From the NCBI GenBank assembly GCA_036924085.1, contig JAVGWX010000011.1, positions 29,772,317 through 29,836,316 of the forward strand: a stretch of DNA of 64,000 nt, in the 5' to 3' direction. Of this stretch, positions 29,501 through 39,376 are shown one piece after another. The position numbers were made by a program, and so were the translations under genes. This DNA comes from Ariolimax columbianus. Its lineage: Eukaryota; Mollusca; Gastropoda; Stylommatophora; Arionidae. How positions within the stretch are numbered: the stretch's first letter is position 1; each line of letters opens with the position of its first letter. The notes below the pieces were generated by a model. The model did not search any database, was not told the DNA's origin, and saw only the letters and a list, made by a program, of their open reading frames with translations.

Positions 29501-31205
29501 GGGCGGCAGAGAGACAGACACAGGGCGGCAGAGAGACAGACAGACAGACACAGGGCGGCAGAGAGACAGACAGACAGACACAGGGCGGCAGAGAGACAGA
29601 CAGACACAGGGCGGCAGAGAGACAGACAGACAGACACAGGGCGGCAGAGAGACAGACAGACAGACACAGGGCGGCAGAGAGACAGACAGACAGACAGAGG
29701 GCGGCAGAGAGACAGACAGACAGACACAGGGCGGCAGAGAGACAGACAGACAGACACAGGGCGGCAGAGAGACAGACAGACAGACACAGGGCGGCAGAGA
29801 GACACAGACAGACACAGGGTGGCAGAGAGACACAGACAGACACAGGGTGGCAGAGAGACACAGACAGACACAGGGCGGCAGAGTCACAGACAGACACAGG
29901 GCGGCAGAGTCACAGACAGACACAGGGCGGCAGAGTCACAGACAGACACAGGGCGGCAGAGTCACAGACAGACACAGGGCGGCAGAGTCACAGACAGACA
30001 CAGGGCGGCAGAGTCACAGACAGACACAGGGCGGCAGAGTCACAGACAGACACAGGGCGGCAGAGTCACAGACAGACACAGGGCGGCAGAGTCACAGACA
30101 GACACAGGGCGGCAGAGTCACAGACAGACACAGGGCGGCAGAGACACAGGGCGGCAGAGAGAGACAGACACAGGGCGGCAGAGACACAGGGCGGCAGAGA
30201 GAGACAGACACAGGGCGGCAGAGAGAGACAGACACAGGGCAGCAGAGAGAGACAGACACAGGGCGGCAGAGAGAGACAGACACAGGGCGGCAGAGAGAGA
30301 CAGACACAGGGCGGCAGAGAGAGACAGACACAGGGCGGCAGAGAGAGACAGACACAGGGCGGCAGAGAGAGAGACAGCACAGAGACACAGAGAGAGACAG
30401 CACAGAGACAGACAGCACAGAGACAGAGACAGCACAGAGACACAGAGAGAGACAGCACAGAGTCACAGAGAGAGAGACAGCACAGAGTCACAGAGAGAGA
30501 GACAGCACAGAGTCACAGAGAGAGAGACAGCACAGAGTCACAGAGAGAGAGACCGCACAGAGTCACAGAGAGAGAGACAGCACAGAGTCACAGAGAGAGA
30601 GACAGCACAGAGTCACAGAGAGAGAGACAGCACAGAGTCACAGAGAGAGAGACAGCACAGAGTCACAGAGAGAGAGACAGCACAGAGTCACAGAGAGAGA
30701 GACAGCACAGAGTCACAGAGAAAGAGACAGCACAGAGAGAGAGACAGCACAGAGTCACAGAGAGAGACAGCACAGAGTCACAGAGAGAGAGACAGCACAG
30801 AGTCACAGAGAGAGAGACAGCACAGAGTCACAGAGAGACAGAACAGAGACACAAAGAGAGACAGCACAGAGACACAAAGAGAGACAGCACAGAGACACAA
30901 AGAGAGACAGCACAGAGACACAAAGAGAGACAGCACAGAGACAAAGAGAGACAGCACAGAGACAAAGAGAGACAGCACAGAGACAGAGAGACAGCACAGA
31001 GACATAGAGAGAGAGCACAGAGACACAGAGAGAGTAAGCACAGAGACACAGAGAGAGTAAGCACAGAGATAGTAAGCACAGACACAGAGAGTAAGCACAG
31101 AGACACAGAGAGAGTAAGCACAGAGACACAGAGAGTAAGCAGAGACACAGAGAGAGTAAGCACAGAGACAGAGAGAGTAAGCACAGAGACACAGAGAGAG
31201 TACTT
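26545..31205. repeat. 4.7-kb GACA/GGGCGG minisatellite
   Basis: Units of 22-30 bp, CAGGGCGGCAGAGA followed by a variable number of GACA. From about 30370 the unit changes to CACAGAGTCACAGAGAGAGA-type repeats and finally AGTAAGCACAGAGACACAGA. The plus strand is almost free of T, so stop codons are nearly impossible; ORFs of 900-1566 codons in several frames on both strands are artefacts. A block of about 1.27 kb is repeated: rare markers at 27341/28627 and 27471/28757 (offset 1286) and 27841/29101 (offset 1260). Located in intron 3, starting about 50 nt past the exon 3 donor. Confidence 0.97.
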
Positions 31206-31252
31206 AGTGAGAAATGTTCTGACATAAGAATGTTCTAATGCTCTCTACATAC

Positions 31253-31378
31253 TGGAGCTAGCTCCAGAAGACATGTCTTGTAATGCGGGTGGAGGCTGAG
31301 GTCTTTCATTTTCATCTTTGAGGCTTTGATGCTTCCAGTGATGCTTTAGCTTTGTCTTCTTGTTCAAACTCCTCCGAC
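31253..31378 (-). CDS. vWA gene exon 3 (basic, proline-rich linker)
   Basis: A 126-nt exon has acceptor TTTCTTGCACAG and donor A|GTATGT. It enters in phase 1 (G+GT gives Gly) and leaves in phase 1. It encodes a Lys/His-rich stretch (KKTKLKHHWKHQ) followed by a Pro-rich one (RPQPPPALQDM) and SSGASS. No domain was recognised. Its donor lies only about 50 nt from the start of the 4.7-kb minisatellite in intron 3. Confidence 0.75.
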
Positions 31379-31880
31379 CTGTGCAAGAAATACAGACAGT
31401 CTATCTATGACAGGTAATCTAGAGCTGGTTGTAAGTTAATATCAATTTTGATCTCTTGTGCTACACGGCCCTTACAGATAGTCCTGGAAAATGCATCAAA
31501 AAATGGAAAGAATTGACACAGATCCGCTGGATTGAACTGTGGATTGAACTGGGGGATGAAACTGTGCCTGGACATCACTTGCCTTATGAAACACGGAGAG
31601 AGCTGGTAAGTTGCAAGTACAGCTATAGTGGCAGGCAGGAGTTAATGATTTTGATTTTCTTGCTTCTCTGATACATATGGTACTATCAACTGTTAACTTC
31701 TTTATACTGATTTAGAAGACTGCAGAGTTGGTATATTTTTTAAACATTCACTTACCTACGTAAAGTGAAGAGGTGGCACTGATTGGGCACTGAGGAAATG
31801 TTCGAGTCGTGTCTGCCGAGAGACTTCAGTATTGGTGACTAGCTCTTGCTAACTCATTCCAAAGTTACGTTTGTGGAGGA
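31379..31880. other. Unassigned intron 2 sequence
   Basis: Nothing was recognised apart from the exon 3 acceptor at its left edge. Confidence 0.35.
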
Positions 31881-32420
31881 TGTTCAATCACTTCCGATCT
31901 CAATAATACGCCATTCAGGTTTTGAAGCCGTACAAGAGGATTGAAAAAACACAGGATTTATAAAGACACAGCTTGAGTTCCAGGGGAAGCTTCTGCTGGG
32001 TTCAAACTGTACAGAGAGCTCATGGGTGCCGTCGTAAGGCCAATCCTTGAGTCATATCTGAGTTGCTGCATGCATCACAGAAGTCTGTCTGCTGTTCAGG
32101 ACATGTGCAGGCCTCGGCATGAAGCTGACTATTCTAAGATGTCCAGAGTGTTTGTCATGGCCTGAGAATCTGAATTTCGTATGAGGATGTCGTCTAAGTA
32201 ATCGAGGTCAGTCAAACACGTGTCGACACAGACTCCCAGGTTGTGTTTCCACCTGTGCAATGACCCAACCCATAGTACAGCAAAAACAGCAATGGTGTGA
32301 GGATATATCCCTGGCAGATGCTTGATGTTGGGAATTGTCAGAAAGCAATGTTATAAATGTTCTCGCAATGATCTCATACCAACAAGTATCCCCTTTGCAC
32401 CTCACCTTGGGTAGCATACC
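31881..32420 (-). pseudogene. LINE RT fragment (decayed)
   Basis: On the minus strand, scattered frames give LPGIYPHTIAVF and, further on, DLDYLDDI, which resembles the RT active-site region LDYADDI, followed by MTNTLDILE. Surrounding frames are full of stops. A short RT remnant of an RTE/L1-like element. Confidence 0.45.
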
Positions 32421-32619
32421 CCATAGGTAGCATACCCCTTGCCAAGTGAATACCTAATACAATATATGCCCAGAGCTATTAAGTATGTCCATACAAGGTT
32501 AAATGAAGTTCTACAATTGATTGATTTGCTGATCTTAAGTATTTTTGTATATTTGACCCTATCATATTTGTTTAGCTTTGGCTATGTGCGTTCTTGATTG
32601 CATGTACATGGTCCATTAT

Positions 32620-32838
32620 TGATACCATTATTGATAATAACCATTATTGGTCTAAACATCAGTTCTTGGTGCAGACCATTATTGGTCTAAACATCGGTTC
32701 TTGATTCAGACCATTATTGGTCTAAACATCAGTTCTTGATTCAGACCATTATTGGTCTAAACATCAGTTCTTGATTCAGACCATTATTGGTCTAAACATC
32801 AGTTCATGAGACCATTATTGGTCTAAACATCAGTCTGA
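32620..32838. repeat. 35-bp minisatellite in intron 2
   Basis: About six units of GACCATTATTGGTCTAAACA plus TCAGTTCTTGATTCA. The last unit is shortened. Confidence 0.88.
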
Positions 32839-32839
32839 A

Positions 32840-33270
32840 AATGGCCAGATAAGATGTACGAGACATGTTTACATGCCCTATGAGTGCAGCATCCACAAGC
32901 AACGGCTAAACAGTGAACTCAGAAATGGTAGAAGTTCAGCAGCAGGACAGAAGAAACACTACAGAGACCTCTTGAAGTGTCTCTGATCTCCAATTTTCAT
33001 GTCACCTCTTGGGAATTGCTTGCACAGAACCATTACACCAGGTGTGCTAGCATCATCAAAGGTGCTCAGATTGAAGAGCAAAACTCCCATCACCAAGACT
33101 CAGAGCAAGCATGCAATCTGAAAGAGCAGAATGCATGATCGACTCCACAGTTGCCTCCTCACATGAGCGATCAGGGTGCAGCAAAGTCTGCCGTGCCAGG
33201 ACTGATCTCTATAGCCATATGAGAACACATCTCGCAGCACAAGTCTGATGATGATGGAAAAATCTATTCG
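32840..33270 (+). pseudogene. LINE ORF C-terminal fragment with zinc-finger end
   Basis: The plus strand contains CSKVCRARTDLYSHMRTHLA before a stop, a C2H2-like finger typical of the C-terminus of several LINE ORF2 proteins. Degenerate sequence precedes it. No intact ORF. Confidence 0.55.
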
Positions 33271-33449
33271 GAGTGTAATAGGGATGTCAAAGGAGTGAAC
33301 GTTATTGCCATTAAATTTGCCGAAAGTCAAGCCACAGTGGGAGGACCAGTAAAGCTTTGCGAAGGCTGCTTGAAAATATTATATAGCACAACCAAAGAAG
33401 TTATGGCATGAAAATAACCACATTGACTGCTAATGACATGAAATAAACA

Positions 33450-33900
33450 AATTCAGAAGTTTACATATTTGGGGCAAACCGTCACAAAAGGTGCCTGCAA
33501 TGAGATGGAAATTTAGAAAGTGATTGCAATGACAAAAAAGGCCTTCAGAGGAAAACAAATTGCTAACTTATAACTACTCATGTATGGCCAAATTCACTGT
33601 ATGAGGCTGAAATGTAGACAAAGAAAAATGAAAGTTGGGATGTGTCTGAAACATGGTGCTATCGTGGAATGGAATGAGTGAGTTGGACAGAAAGAAAATC
33701 CAATGACAATGTCCTCCCAAATATTTAAAATACCACCAAAAAAAAACAAAAACAAAAAAACAAGTCTGCTACAGAATAAACTAGAAGGAACAATCCAGGG
33801 TAAAAGAGGAAGGGGGCAACCTAGACTCACCTTTACACCTCAAGCATGCACAAACAATGCACAAACCTGTGTAGAAATGAAGTGAACTGCAGAGGATAGG
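33450..33900 (+). pseudogene. RTE-like LINE C-terminal fragment
   Basis: The sequence reads FTYLGQTVTKGACNEMEI, a broken LYG/W(S/C)ETWT-type region, AIVEWNE, and LEGTIQGKRGRGQPRLTFT. This is the terminal Arg/Gly-rich region also seen in the copies at 11118 and 57835. Several frameshifts. A 56-bp tandem duplication (AGTCTTAGGACTGATCAACC) lies just after it, at 33920-34025. Confidence 0.55.
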
Positions 33901-34029
33901 GTCAAATGGAGAGACATACTAAAACAACTTTACTACCAGTCTTAGGACTGATCAACCAGAGGATAGGATTGAAAGGAGAGACATACTCAGACACCTTACA
34001 ACCAGTCTTAGGACTGATCAACCATATGA

Positions 34030-34790
34030 TGATGAATGGATACATGTCTATACTGATGGATCTGCTTTTAAGGTCACCATTAAAGCGGGATATGGAGTAT
34101 ACATAGAGTATCCAGACAGAACTTCTGATGCCTGTGGGGAGATATGTTCAAATTATGAGGCAGAAATAACAGCATTGAAAGTAGCTCTGAACCACTTGAG
34201 GACTATTTGATGCTTTCCCCATCAAATAGTCCCCATGCATTGTAATCTTTACAGACTCATTTGCCCTTCAAGCTCTGGAAGATGGCGGTCACTGCAGGCC
34301 TGAACTTACCCAAATATCTCTAGATGCCAACCAACTTCATATCCCATGAAGTCAGAATGTTATACAATGGATCCCTGGTCACTAAAATACACCTGGCAGT
34401 GACAAGGCAGACAGACTGGCTAAAAGGGAGCAAACATACCAACAACCCTACAGACAGTCAAACAATTACTGAAGACTGAACAAAGGAGCCTGGCTGAATA
34501 GATGGGCAATGGGAAATCTACAAACATATGGCCATCACAAGTCCCAAAGACAACATTAACCTCCTGAAAAGGAAAGACCAAAGCATTTTCTAACTTCGCA
34601 CTCAACACATACAACTTAACAGCCACTTGAACAGAATCCAACTAGAACATACTCCAGAGTGCCGGCTGTGCACACATCCCTATGAAACTTGAGCATCATC
34701 TTTTTGAATGCCCTGCCCTTGCAGGTGTTAGGAAAGAGCTTCCTCCAAGGCCAGATAAATGGAACACTTTGAAGTAAACAACAGCTTACA
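34030..34790 (+). pseudogene. LINE RNase H 3' fragment (copy F2)
   Basis: Homologous to 22215-22887 and better preserved in part: WIHVYTDGSAFKVTIKAGYG, YEAEITALKVALNHL, then a broken GHSxxxGNxxADxLA region, HLNRIQLEHTPECRLCTHPY and an FECPAL-like end. It is the RNase H domain and Cys-rich tail of an I/Jockey-type LINE. Frameshifts near 34210 and 34380 inactivate it. The 3' UTR runs to about 34870. Confidence 0.72.
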
Positions 34791-35028
34791 AACACTTGCA
34801 GATACCACTATATGGCATTGGGCTAAGGGCAGGAGCCCATAGGCCACTGCATCAATAACCAACCAAACAGCTGTCAAACATGTGATATGTTATTTTTTGC
34901 TGTCAACTATTTTTGACAAATGTCATGCTGTGAAATATTAGTTTGACATAAGCGTGTTTTGCTGTCAAACAGTTTTGACTCAATATTTTGGCACAATATG
35001 ACTGCACATGAAGAAACACCACACTTAC

Positions 35029-35078
35029 CAACTCGTAAATCACCACAATTGTTATCTTCCTCATCTGACTCTGAATCA
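35029..35078 (-). CDS. vWA gene exon 2 (acidic linker)
   Basis: A 50-nt exon sits between a strong acceptor (TTTTCCTTTCAG) and a consensus donor (G|GTAAGT). It encodes DSESDEEDNNCGDLRV and enters in phase 2, leaving in phase 1. Both phases fit exons 1 and 3. Alone it would be too short to call. The Asp/Glu/Ser composition continuing from exon 1 and the near-perfect splice sites make it credible. It is probably a disordered, phosphorylatable linker. Confidence 0.75.
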
Positions 35079-35100
35079 CTGAAAGGAAAAGAACAAATGG

Positions 35101-35155
35101 GTATGGCATGGCATGGCATGGCATGGCATGGTATGGTATTGTATTGTATGTATAA
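35101..35155. repeat. ATGGC pentanucleotide microsatellite
   Basis: TGGCATGGCATGGCATGGCA then TGGTATGGTATTGTATTGTA, about 23 nt upstream of the exon 2 acceptor. Confidence 0.85.
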
Positions 35156-35180
35156 ACAGTAAATGTGTAGATAATAATAA

Positions 35181-35425
35181 TGGGGACGGCGTGGGCTGGT
35201 GGTTAAGTGACATGGATCACGACCCGAAGGTGCTTGGTTCGATCCCCATCACAGCACCGGCCGTTACACCGGGTAAGAAAACCATTAGAAAATGCAAGAG
35301 GAAGCAGGCCCTTACATAAAATGCATGCTGAAGTCGGATGTACTGGGCCGACAGACAGGCGCAAAATAAGACCGCAGTGCAATGCACACTGCCTTGAGGA
35401 ATATAGAAATAAGACAAAACACCAA
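35181..35425 (+). repeat. SINE-A copy
   Basis: Box A GGGCTGGTGGTTAAGTGAC, box B TGGTTCGATCCCC, core TGAAGTCGGATGTACTGGGC with a duplicated GACA, tail GAATATAGAAATAAGAC. Confidence 0.85.
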
Positions 35426-35529
35426 TGTTCACTTAAGCATCAGTTACCCGTTGCGTCGATCGAGACCACTGCCATGGCCCCGTGCTGCAGTAAAAAGGAC
35501 ACTGGAAGTCGCAATTCTCATTGAAATTC

Positions 35530-35900
35530 CAATATCCAGGGATGAAGCCCTGGCAATTTGTGGTTTCATGAAAAGTGTGTCGACCGAGGTCCCTGGCAAT
35601 TTGTGGTTTCATGGTTAGTGTGTTTACCTAAGTCCCTGTGGGCTCCTTGAGGGAAGCAGAGTACTCCACTGCCTTGGGATGGGGCCACGAGAAATAAAGG
35701 CATCACTCAGCATGTGAGCGATGTGCCTCAGGTATGTTGCTTGCCAGGCAAGACCCAATCTCTCCCAGGCAATGTGTTAGTTCATTATTGGTCCATGTGT
35801 AATTTCTTACACACACCAAGATCAGTACTGTCAGGGCGAAGGGCACCAATCTCATGAAGCAGCACTCACCTTGAAAACTTGTGGACATCAGAGTCTTCTA
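35530..35900. other. Unassigned intron 1 sequence
   Basis: A 47-bp segment around CCCTGGCAATTTGTGGTTTC is repeated in tandem at 35547-35625. Nothing else was recognised. Confidence 0.4.
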
Positions 35901-35904
35901 CACC

Positions 35905-36060
35905 TGCATTCATTCTCAATCTTCCACTACCAAACCCTGAACAGGGCTTTGCAAGTAGCAGGATGTAGTCCGGAGAACGGTATGCGTTGTCTCTAGTTCA
36001 CAGCTTGACTGCGATATTTGCACCTTTCGGTCCAACTAATCCGTCTTTGACAGCATCCCC
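35905..36060 (-). repeat. Dispersed repeat G fragment
   Basis: CATTCTCAATCTTCCACTAC, GCAGGATGTAGTCCGGAGAA, CAGCTTGACTGCGATATTTG and TTCGGTCCAACTAATCC match the other copies. Confidence 0.72.
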
Positions 36061-36440
36061 TGTCAATATTCACTTCTCTGGTAAGGGCACTACCAAGGTA
36101 GATAAAGATATCCACTGCTTGTAGATGTTGGCCCTGCACAGTGATGTTTGGTTCATCTTAGGGCTTCTCAGAAGCAAGCAGAAACATTGCCTCCGTTTTC
36201 TTGGTGTTAAGACAGTAAAATCAGTTTAAAACTCATGAATGGTGATTTGCTTGTCATATTCTTACCATGCGTTAATTGCACAATCATCAGTAAAGAGGAG
36301 ATCAAAAGACCGTTGCCTCTTTCACCTTTGTGAGAGACCATAGACATCTCAAATTGAATAGCCGCTCATCCATCTTGCAACTGAAATGCACATCAGTGTC
36401 ACAGAATGCTGGAGGAAAAATCATGCTAAACAGACTTGGG
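36061..36440 (-). pseudogene. LINE RT fragment (decayed)
   Basis: On the minus strand the pieces DLLF(A/T)DDCAIN-like, a frameshifted SLNTKKTE(A)M, and FIYLGSAL resemble the RT active-site and thumb order of a LINE. All in broken frames. Confidence 0.5.
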
Positions 36441-36539
36441 GGCCCTGTTTGACTTCATTTATGGCTGGTAAGGCTGCACAGTTCACCATCATTCAGCACA
36501 CATGCAGTCATGAAACTGCCGTCATGAAATCTGCCGTCA

Positions 36540-36664
36540 TTTTATGAGAACTGGGAGGTCGCTCACAACTACGGGGATCATGTCAATCCCCCACTGCGTT
36601 AGTAAGACTGCCATGAAAACAGTCCGTTTCCAGAGAGACCTATATGAAAGTGAGATGAAGGTCT
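36540..36664. repeat. Dispersed repeat D fragment
   Basis: Shares with 45810-45905 AACTACGGGGATCA, CAGTCCGTTTCCA.GAGACCT and CTTGGCCAGTATATTT. Confidence 0.55.
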
Positions 36665-37050
36665 TGGCCAGTATATTTTACCTGTTCCTAACTAACATGT
36701 CCAATCAGTATATTTCACCTGGCCATGACTAACATGTCCAATCAGTATATTTCACCTGGCCAAGGCTAACATGTCCGAACAGTATATTTCACCTGGCCAT
36801 GGCTAACATGTCCGATGAGTATATTTCACCTGGCCATGGCTAACATGTCCGATCAGCATATTTCACCTGGCCATGGCTAACATGTCCGATCAGTATATTT
36901 CACCTGGCCATGACTAACATGTCTGATCAGTATATTTCACCTGGCCATGACTAACATGTCCGATCAGTATATTTCACCTGGCCATGACTAACATGTCCGA
37001 TCAGTATATTTCACCTGGCCATGACTAACATGTCCGATCAGTGTGTTTTG
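36665..37050. repeat. 37-bp minisatellite grown from repeat D
   Basis: About ten units of CAGTATATTTCACCTGGCCA plus TGACTAACATGTCCGAT. Single-unit versions of the same sequence sit at the matching place in repeat D at 2465-2510 and 45905-45950. Confidence 0.88.
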
Positions 37051-37379
37051 CCTGACCTGTTGGTCTCCTCTTGCCTTTAGGGCATCCTAAAACTGATTTG
37101 CATCTACATAGTTGAATTTCATCTGCTTTGCTGTTGAGCCAGACATCCTGCATAGCCTTGAGCTGCTTCTTGACAATCCTGTGAATATTGGTGGTTTTGA
37201 ACTTGATCCGTTTCTCAGCGTAGCTGCTGGGCCAAACTTCACCTTCAGCAGACCCCGTCTTGGGCCAGGGAAGTCCAGTGCAGGGCAAGTACTCCTCTAG
37301 AGGCATCTCGCATGTTGCAGCCTACAGCAAGGGAGTCAGACCAATACATTGGAGGTCTTCCCAGCGGTCTCTTCCTACC

Positions 37380-38720
37380 TCGGGGGAACTAGACTTGTCA
37401 TTGTGCTAAATCGACCATCATTTCATCTTAACATGTGACCTGCCCATCTATGTTTTGCCTTGTCTGCATGGATTACCGCATCCTTCACAGGGACTGGATT
37501 ACCGCATCCTTCACAGGGACAATCATCTTATGTCAGAATTGTGGAGACCTTGCATACGCTGGTTCCAGATATTGATTCCGACCAAGCATCTCTGAAGGTA
37601 GGTCTGGGTCACTCTCAATTTGTTCTCTAATGATTTTGTTAAGTGTTCATGACTCATCACTGTAGCACATCGCAGGGAGTACAGTGGGATTGAAAAGGGA
37701 GGTTCGTAGGTCCTGGTCATGGCAACCCCCCAGGACCATGTTAATAGACGAAAAGGCTGCACAACCCACGTGGTGATGTGTCACAGCAGGTTCCAGGTCA
37801 TTCTCCATATTGAGTTGACATCTAAGATAGATGTACTCACTGACATCCTCTAATTGTACCCTGCCAAGGAAGACTGGATCACAAGTGGCGAAACGATTGA
37901 GTAACACTTTGGTCTTTGAGATTTTCATCTCCAGTCCTGCTTTCTTACCATCTCCATCGAGTAGCTGCATCATTTGGTTCGTTTCTGTTGTTGACTCTGA
38001 TGAGCACTATGTCACAGTGCAAATCGAAGATGATTGAGGCGTCTATCGTAAATAAGGAAAAGGTGTCCCAGTTGCATTGGCTAATAACTGATTACAGACA
38101 TGCGGAGAAGAGGTTCAGTGAGATAGGATCGTCCTTTTGAATTTGCACCACAATTGGATGTTGGAAGGGATGAAATGTAGTGCAGTTCGTATAACTGTTG
38201 GCGAGAATTCTGATGTAATCAGGATCAACACCTTGTTCCAACAGTGAACTCCAGACAAAAATGTGGTTCTACCGAATCAAAAGCCTTTTTATGGTCACGA
38301 CAAAATGTGGTTCTACCGAATCAAAAGCCTTTTTATAGTCGAAGGTCAATATCAAGGGCATTTGGAACTGGTCAGGCTGCCTCAATATGGTGGCAGCAGG
38401 TTAAAATATGGTCCACTGTGCTAACACTCAAAACCTGTCTGTTCGACTGGTTGCAATTTTTCGATTAATCAGAAGATGTCATCGCTAAAATTGATGCATG
38501 GATGCATTTTATTATAAACAGCTTGTAGGTGACCAAGAAGAGATTAATTGGGCGATAGTTTCAAAGATCATCTTTGTCTCTCTCTCTCTCTCGTCGAAGA
38601 GTTGTCAAGTTGTGCCAGATGACATGTGTTCCTTCCTCCCGAATGGCTTGTCCAATCACAGATCGGCAACTGTTATCTCAGTGGTTGGTTCCTTCTTAAC
38701 TGGAATATTGGTCAAGGCTG
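37380..38720 (-). pseudogene. LINE RT pseudogene (decayed)
   Basis: Minus-strand pieces in order: FDYKKAFDSVEPHF (RT), with a 52-bp tandem duplication that repeats KKAFDSVEPHF near 38243-38340, then MKISKTKVLLNRFA, VFLGRVQLEDVSEYIYL, AAFSSINMVLGGCHDQDLRT, VLPAMCY and RVTQTYLQRCLVGI. These are the palm, thumb and C-terminal segments of an L1/RTE-like RT. Multiple frameshifts and stops; no start or tail identified. Confidence 0.65.
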
Positions 38721-38809
38721 ACATATTCGGATCCTCTTGGTAGAGTCTTAAATTATATTTTTCATCCAGCAGTCTAAATAGATTCATTAAATTTGTCCAA
38801 GTGCATTAC

Positions 38810-39115
38810 AATGTTTTCTTTTATTATTGACTAAAATTTTGCAAACATTTCTCATGTCTATAATTTGCAGGGTGGATCCAATTTGGATCATTCCTGCATC
38901 TTTCAAATTCCCTGGAACAATCACCTTTACAAGTTTGAGAACATAATATAGCCAATGGTTTTGCTAACAGGTCTTTAATTTCAAACAGCAATTTTGGATG
39001 AATACCATCTTGATCCTGATATTTATCCACTTTCAATCCCTCCAATTGTTTAAAAACCATTTCCTCTGTAATATATACCGATCTTAATCCCTCTATATCC
39101 ATGTTCTTCCAAAGA
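38810..39115 (-). pseudogene. CR1-like LINE RT N-terminal fragment
   Basis: An open stretch reading YITEEMVFKQLEGLKVDKYQ, DGIHPKLLFEIKDLLAKPLA and ANYRHEK. This is the region just before and into RT block 1-2 in CR1-like LINEs. A related remnant is at 54260-54540. Truncated at both ends. Confidence 0.65.
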
Positions 39116-39363
39116 CAAATCTTGCTAGGCTTAGGAACCAGATACCAGAAAAAAAGTACATTTACCTTTATTACGAATCAATACAAAATGTACAATATTC
39201 ATAATGATGCAGTAAGTTAATACACTAAACCATTTGTAACACTGGACTTAGTATTTACTTTCTGTGTCAAGCAACCTCAGTTTTCGCCTAAAACCCAGTC
39301 ACTGTCAGTGCTCTTTCATTTGCCACCATCAGGTCCTCCCCTCCACTGTTCAGCATTCCTGCA

Positions 39364-39376
39364 TACTGGGACATAT
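39364..39376. repeat. Target-site duplication, left (LINE copy 2)
   Basis: TACTGGGACATAT, identical to 42821-42833. Confidence 0.95.

Noticed and set aside
26527..31227. ORFs of 900 to 1566 codons on both strands, reading as DRQTQGGRE- or VCLSLCRP-type repeats
   Set aside because: They follow from a minisatellite with almost no T on one strand, which removes stop codons in all frames. No non-repeat domain, start context or splice logic supports a protein.
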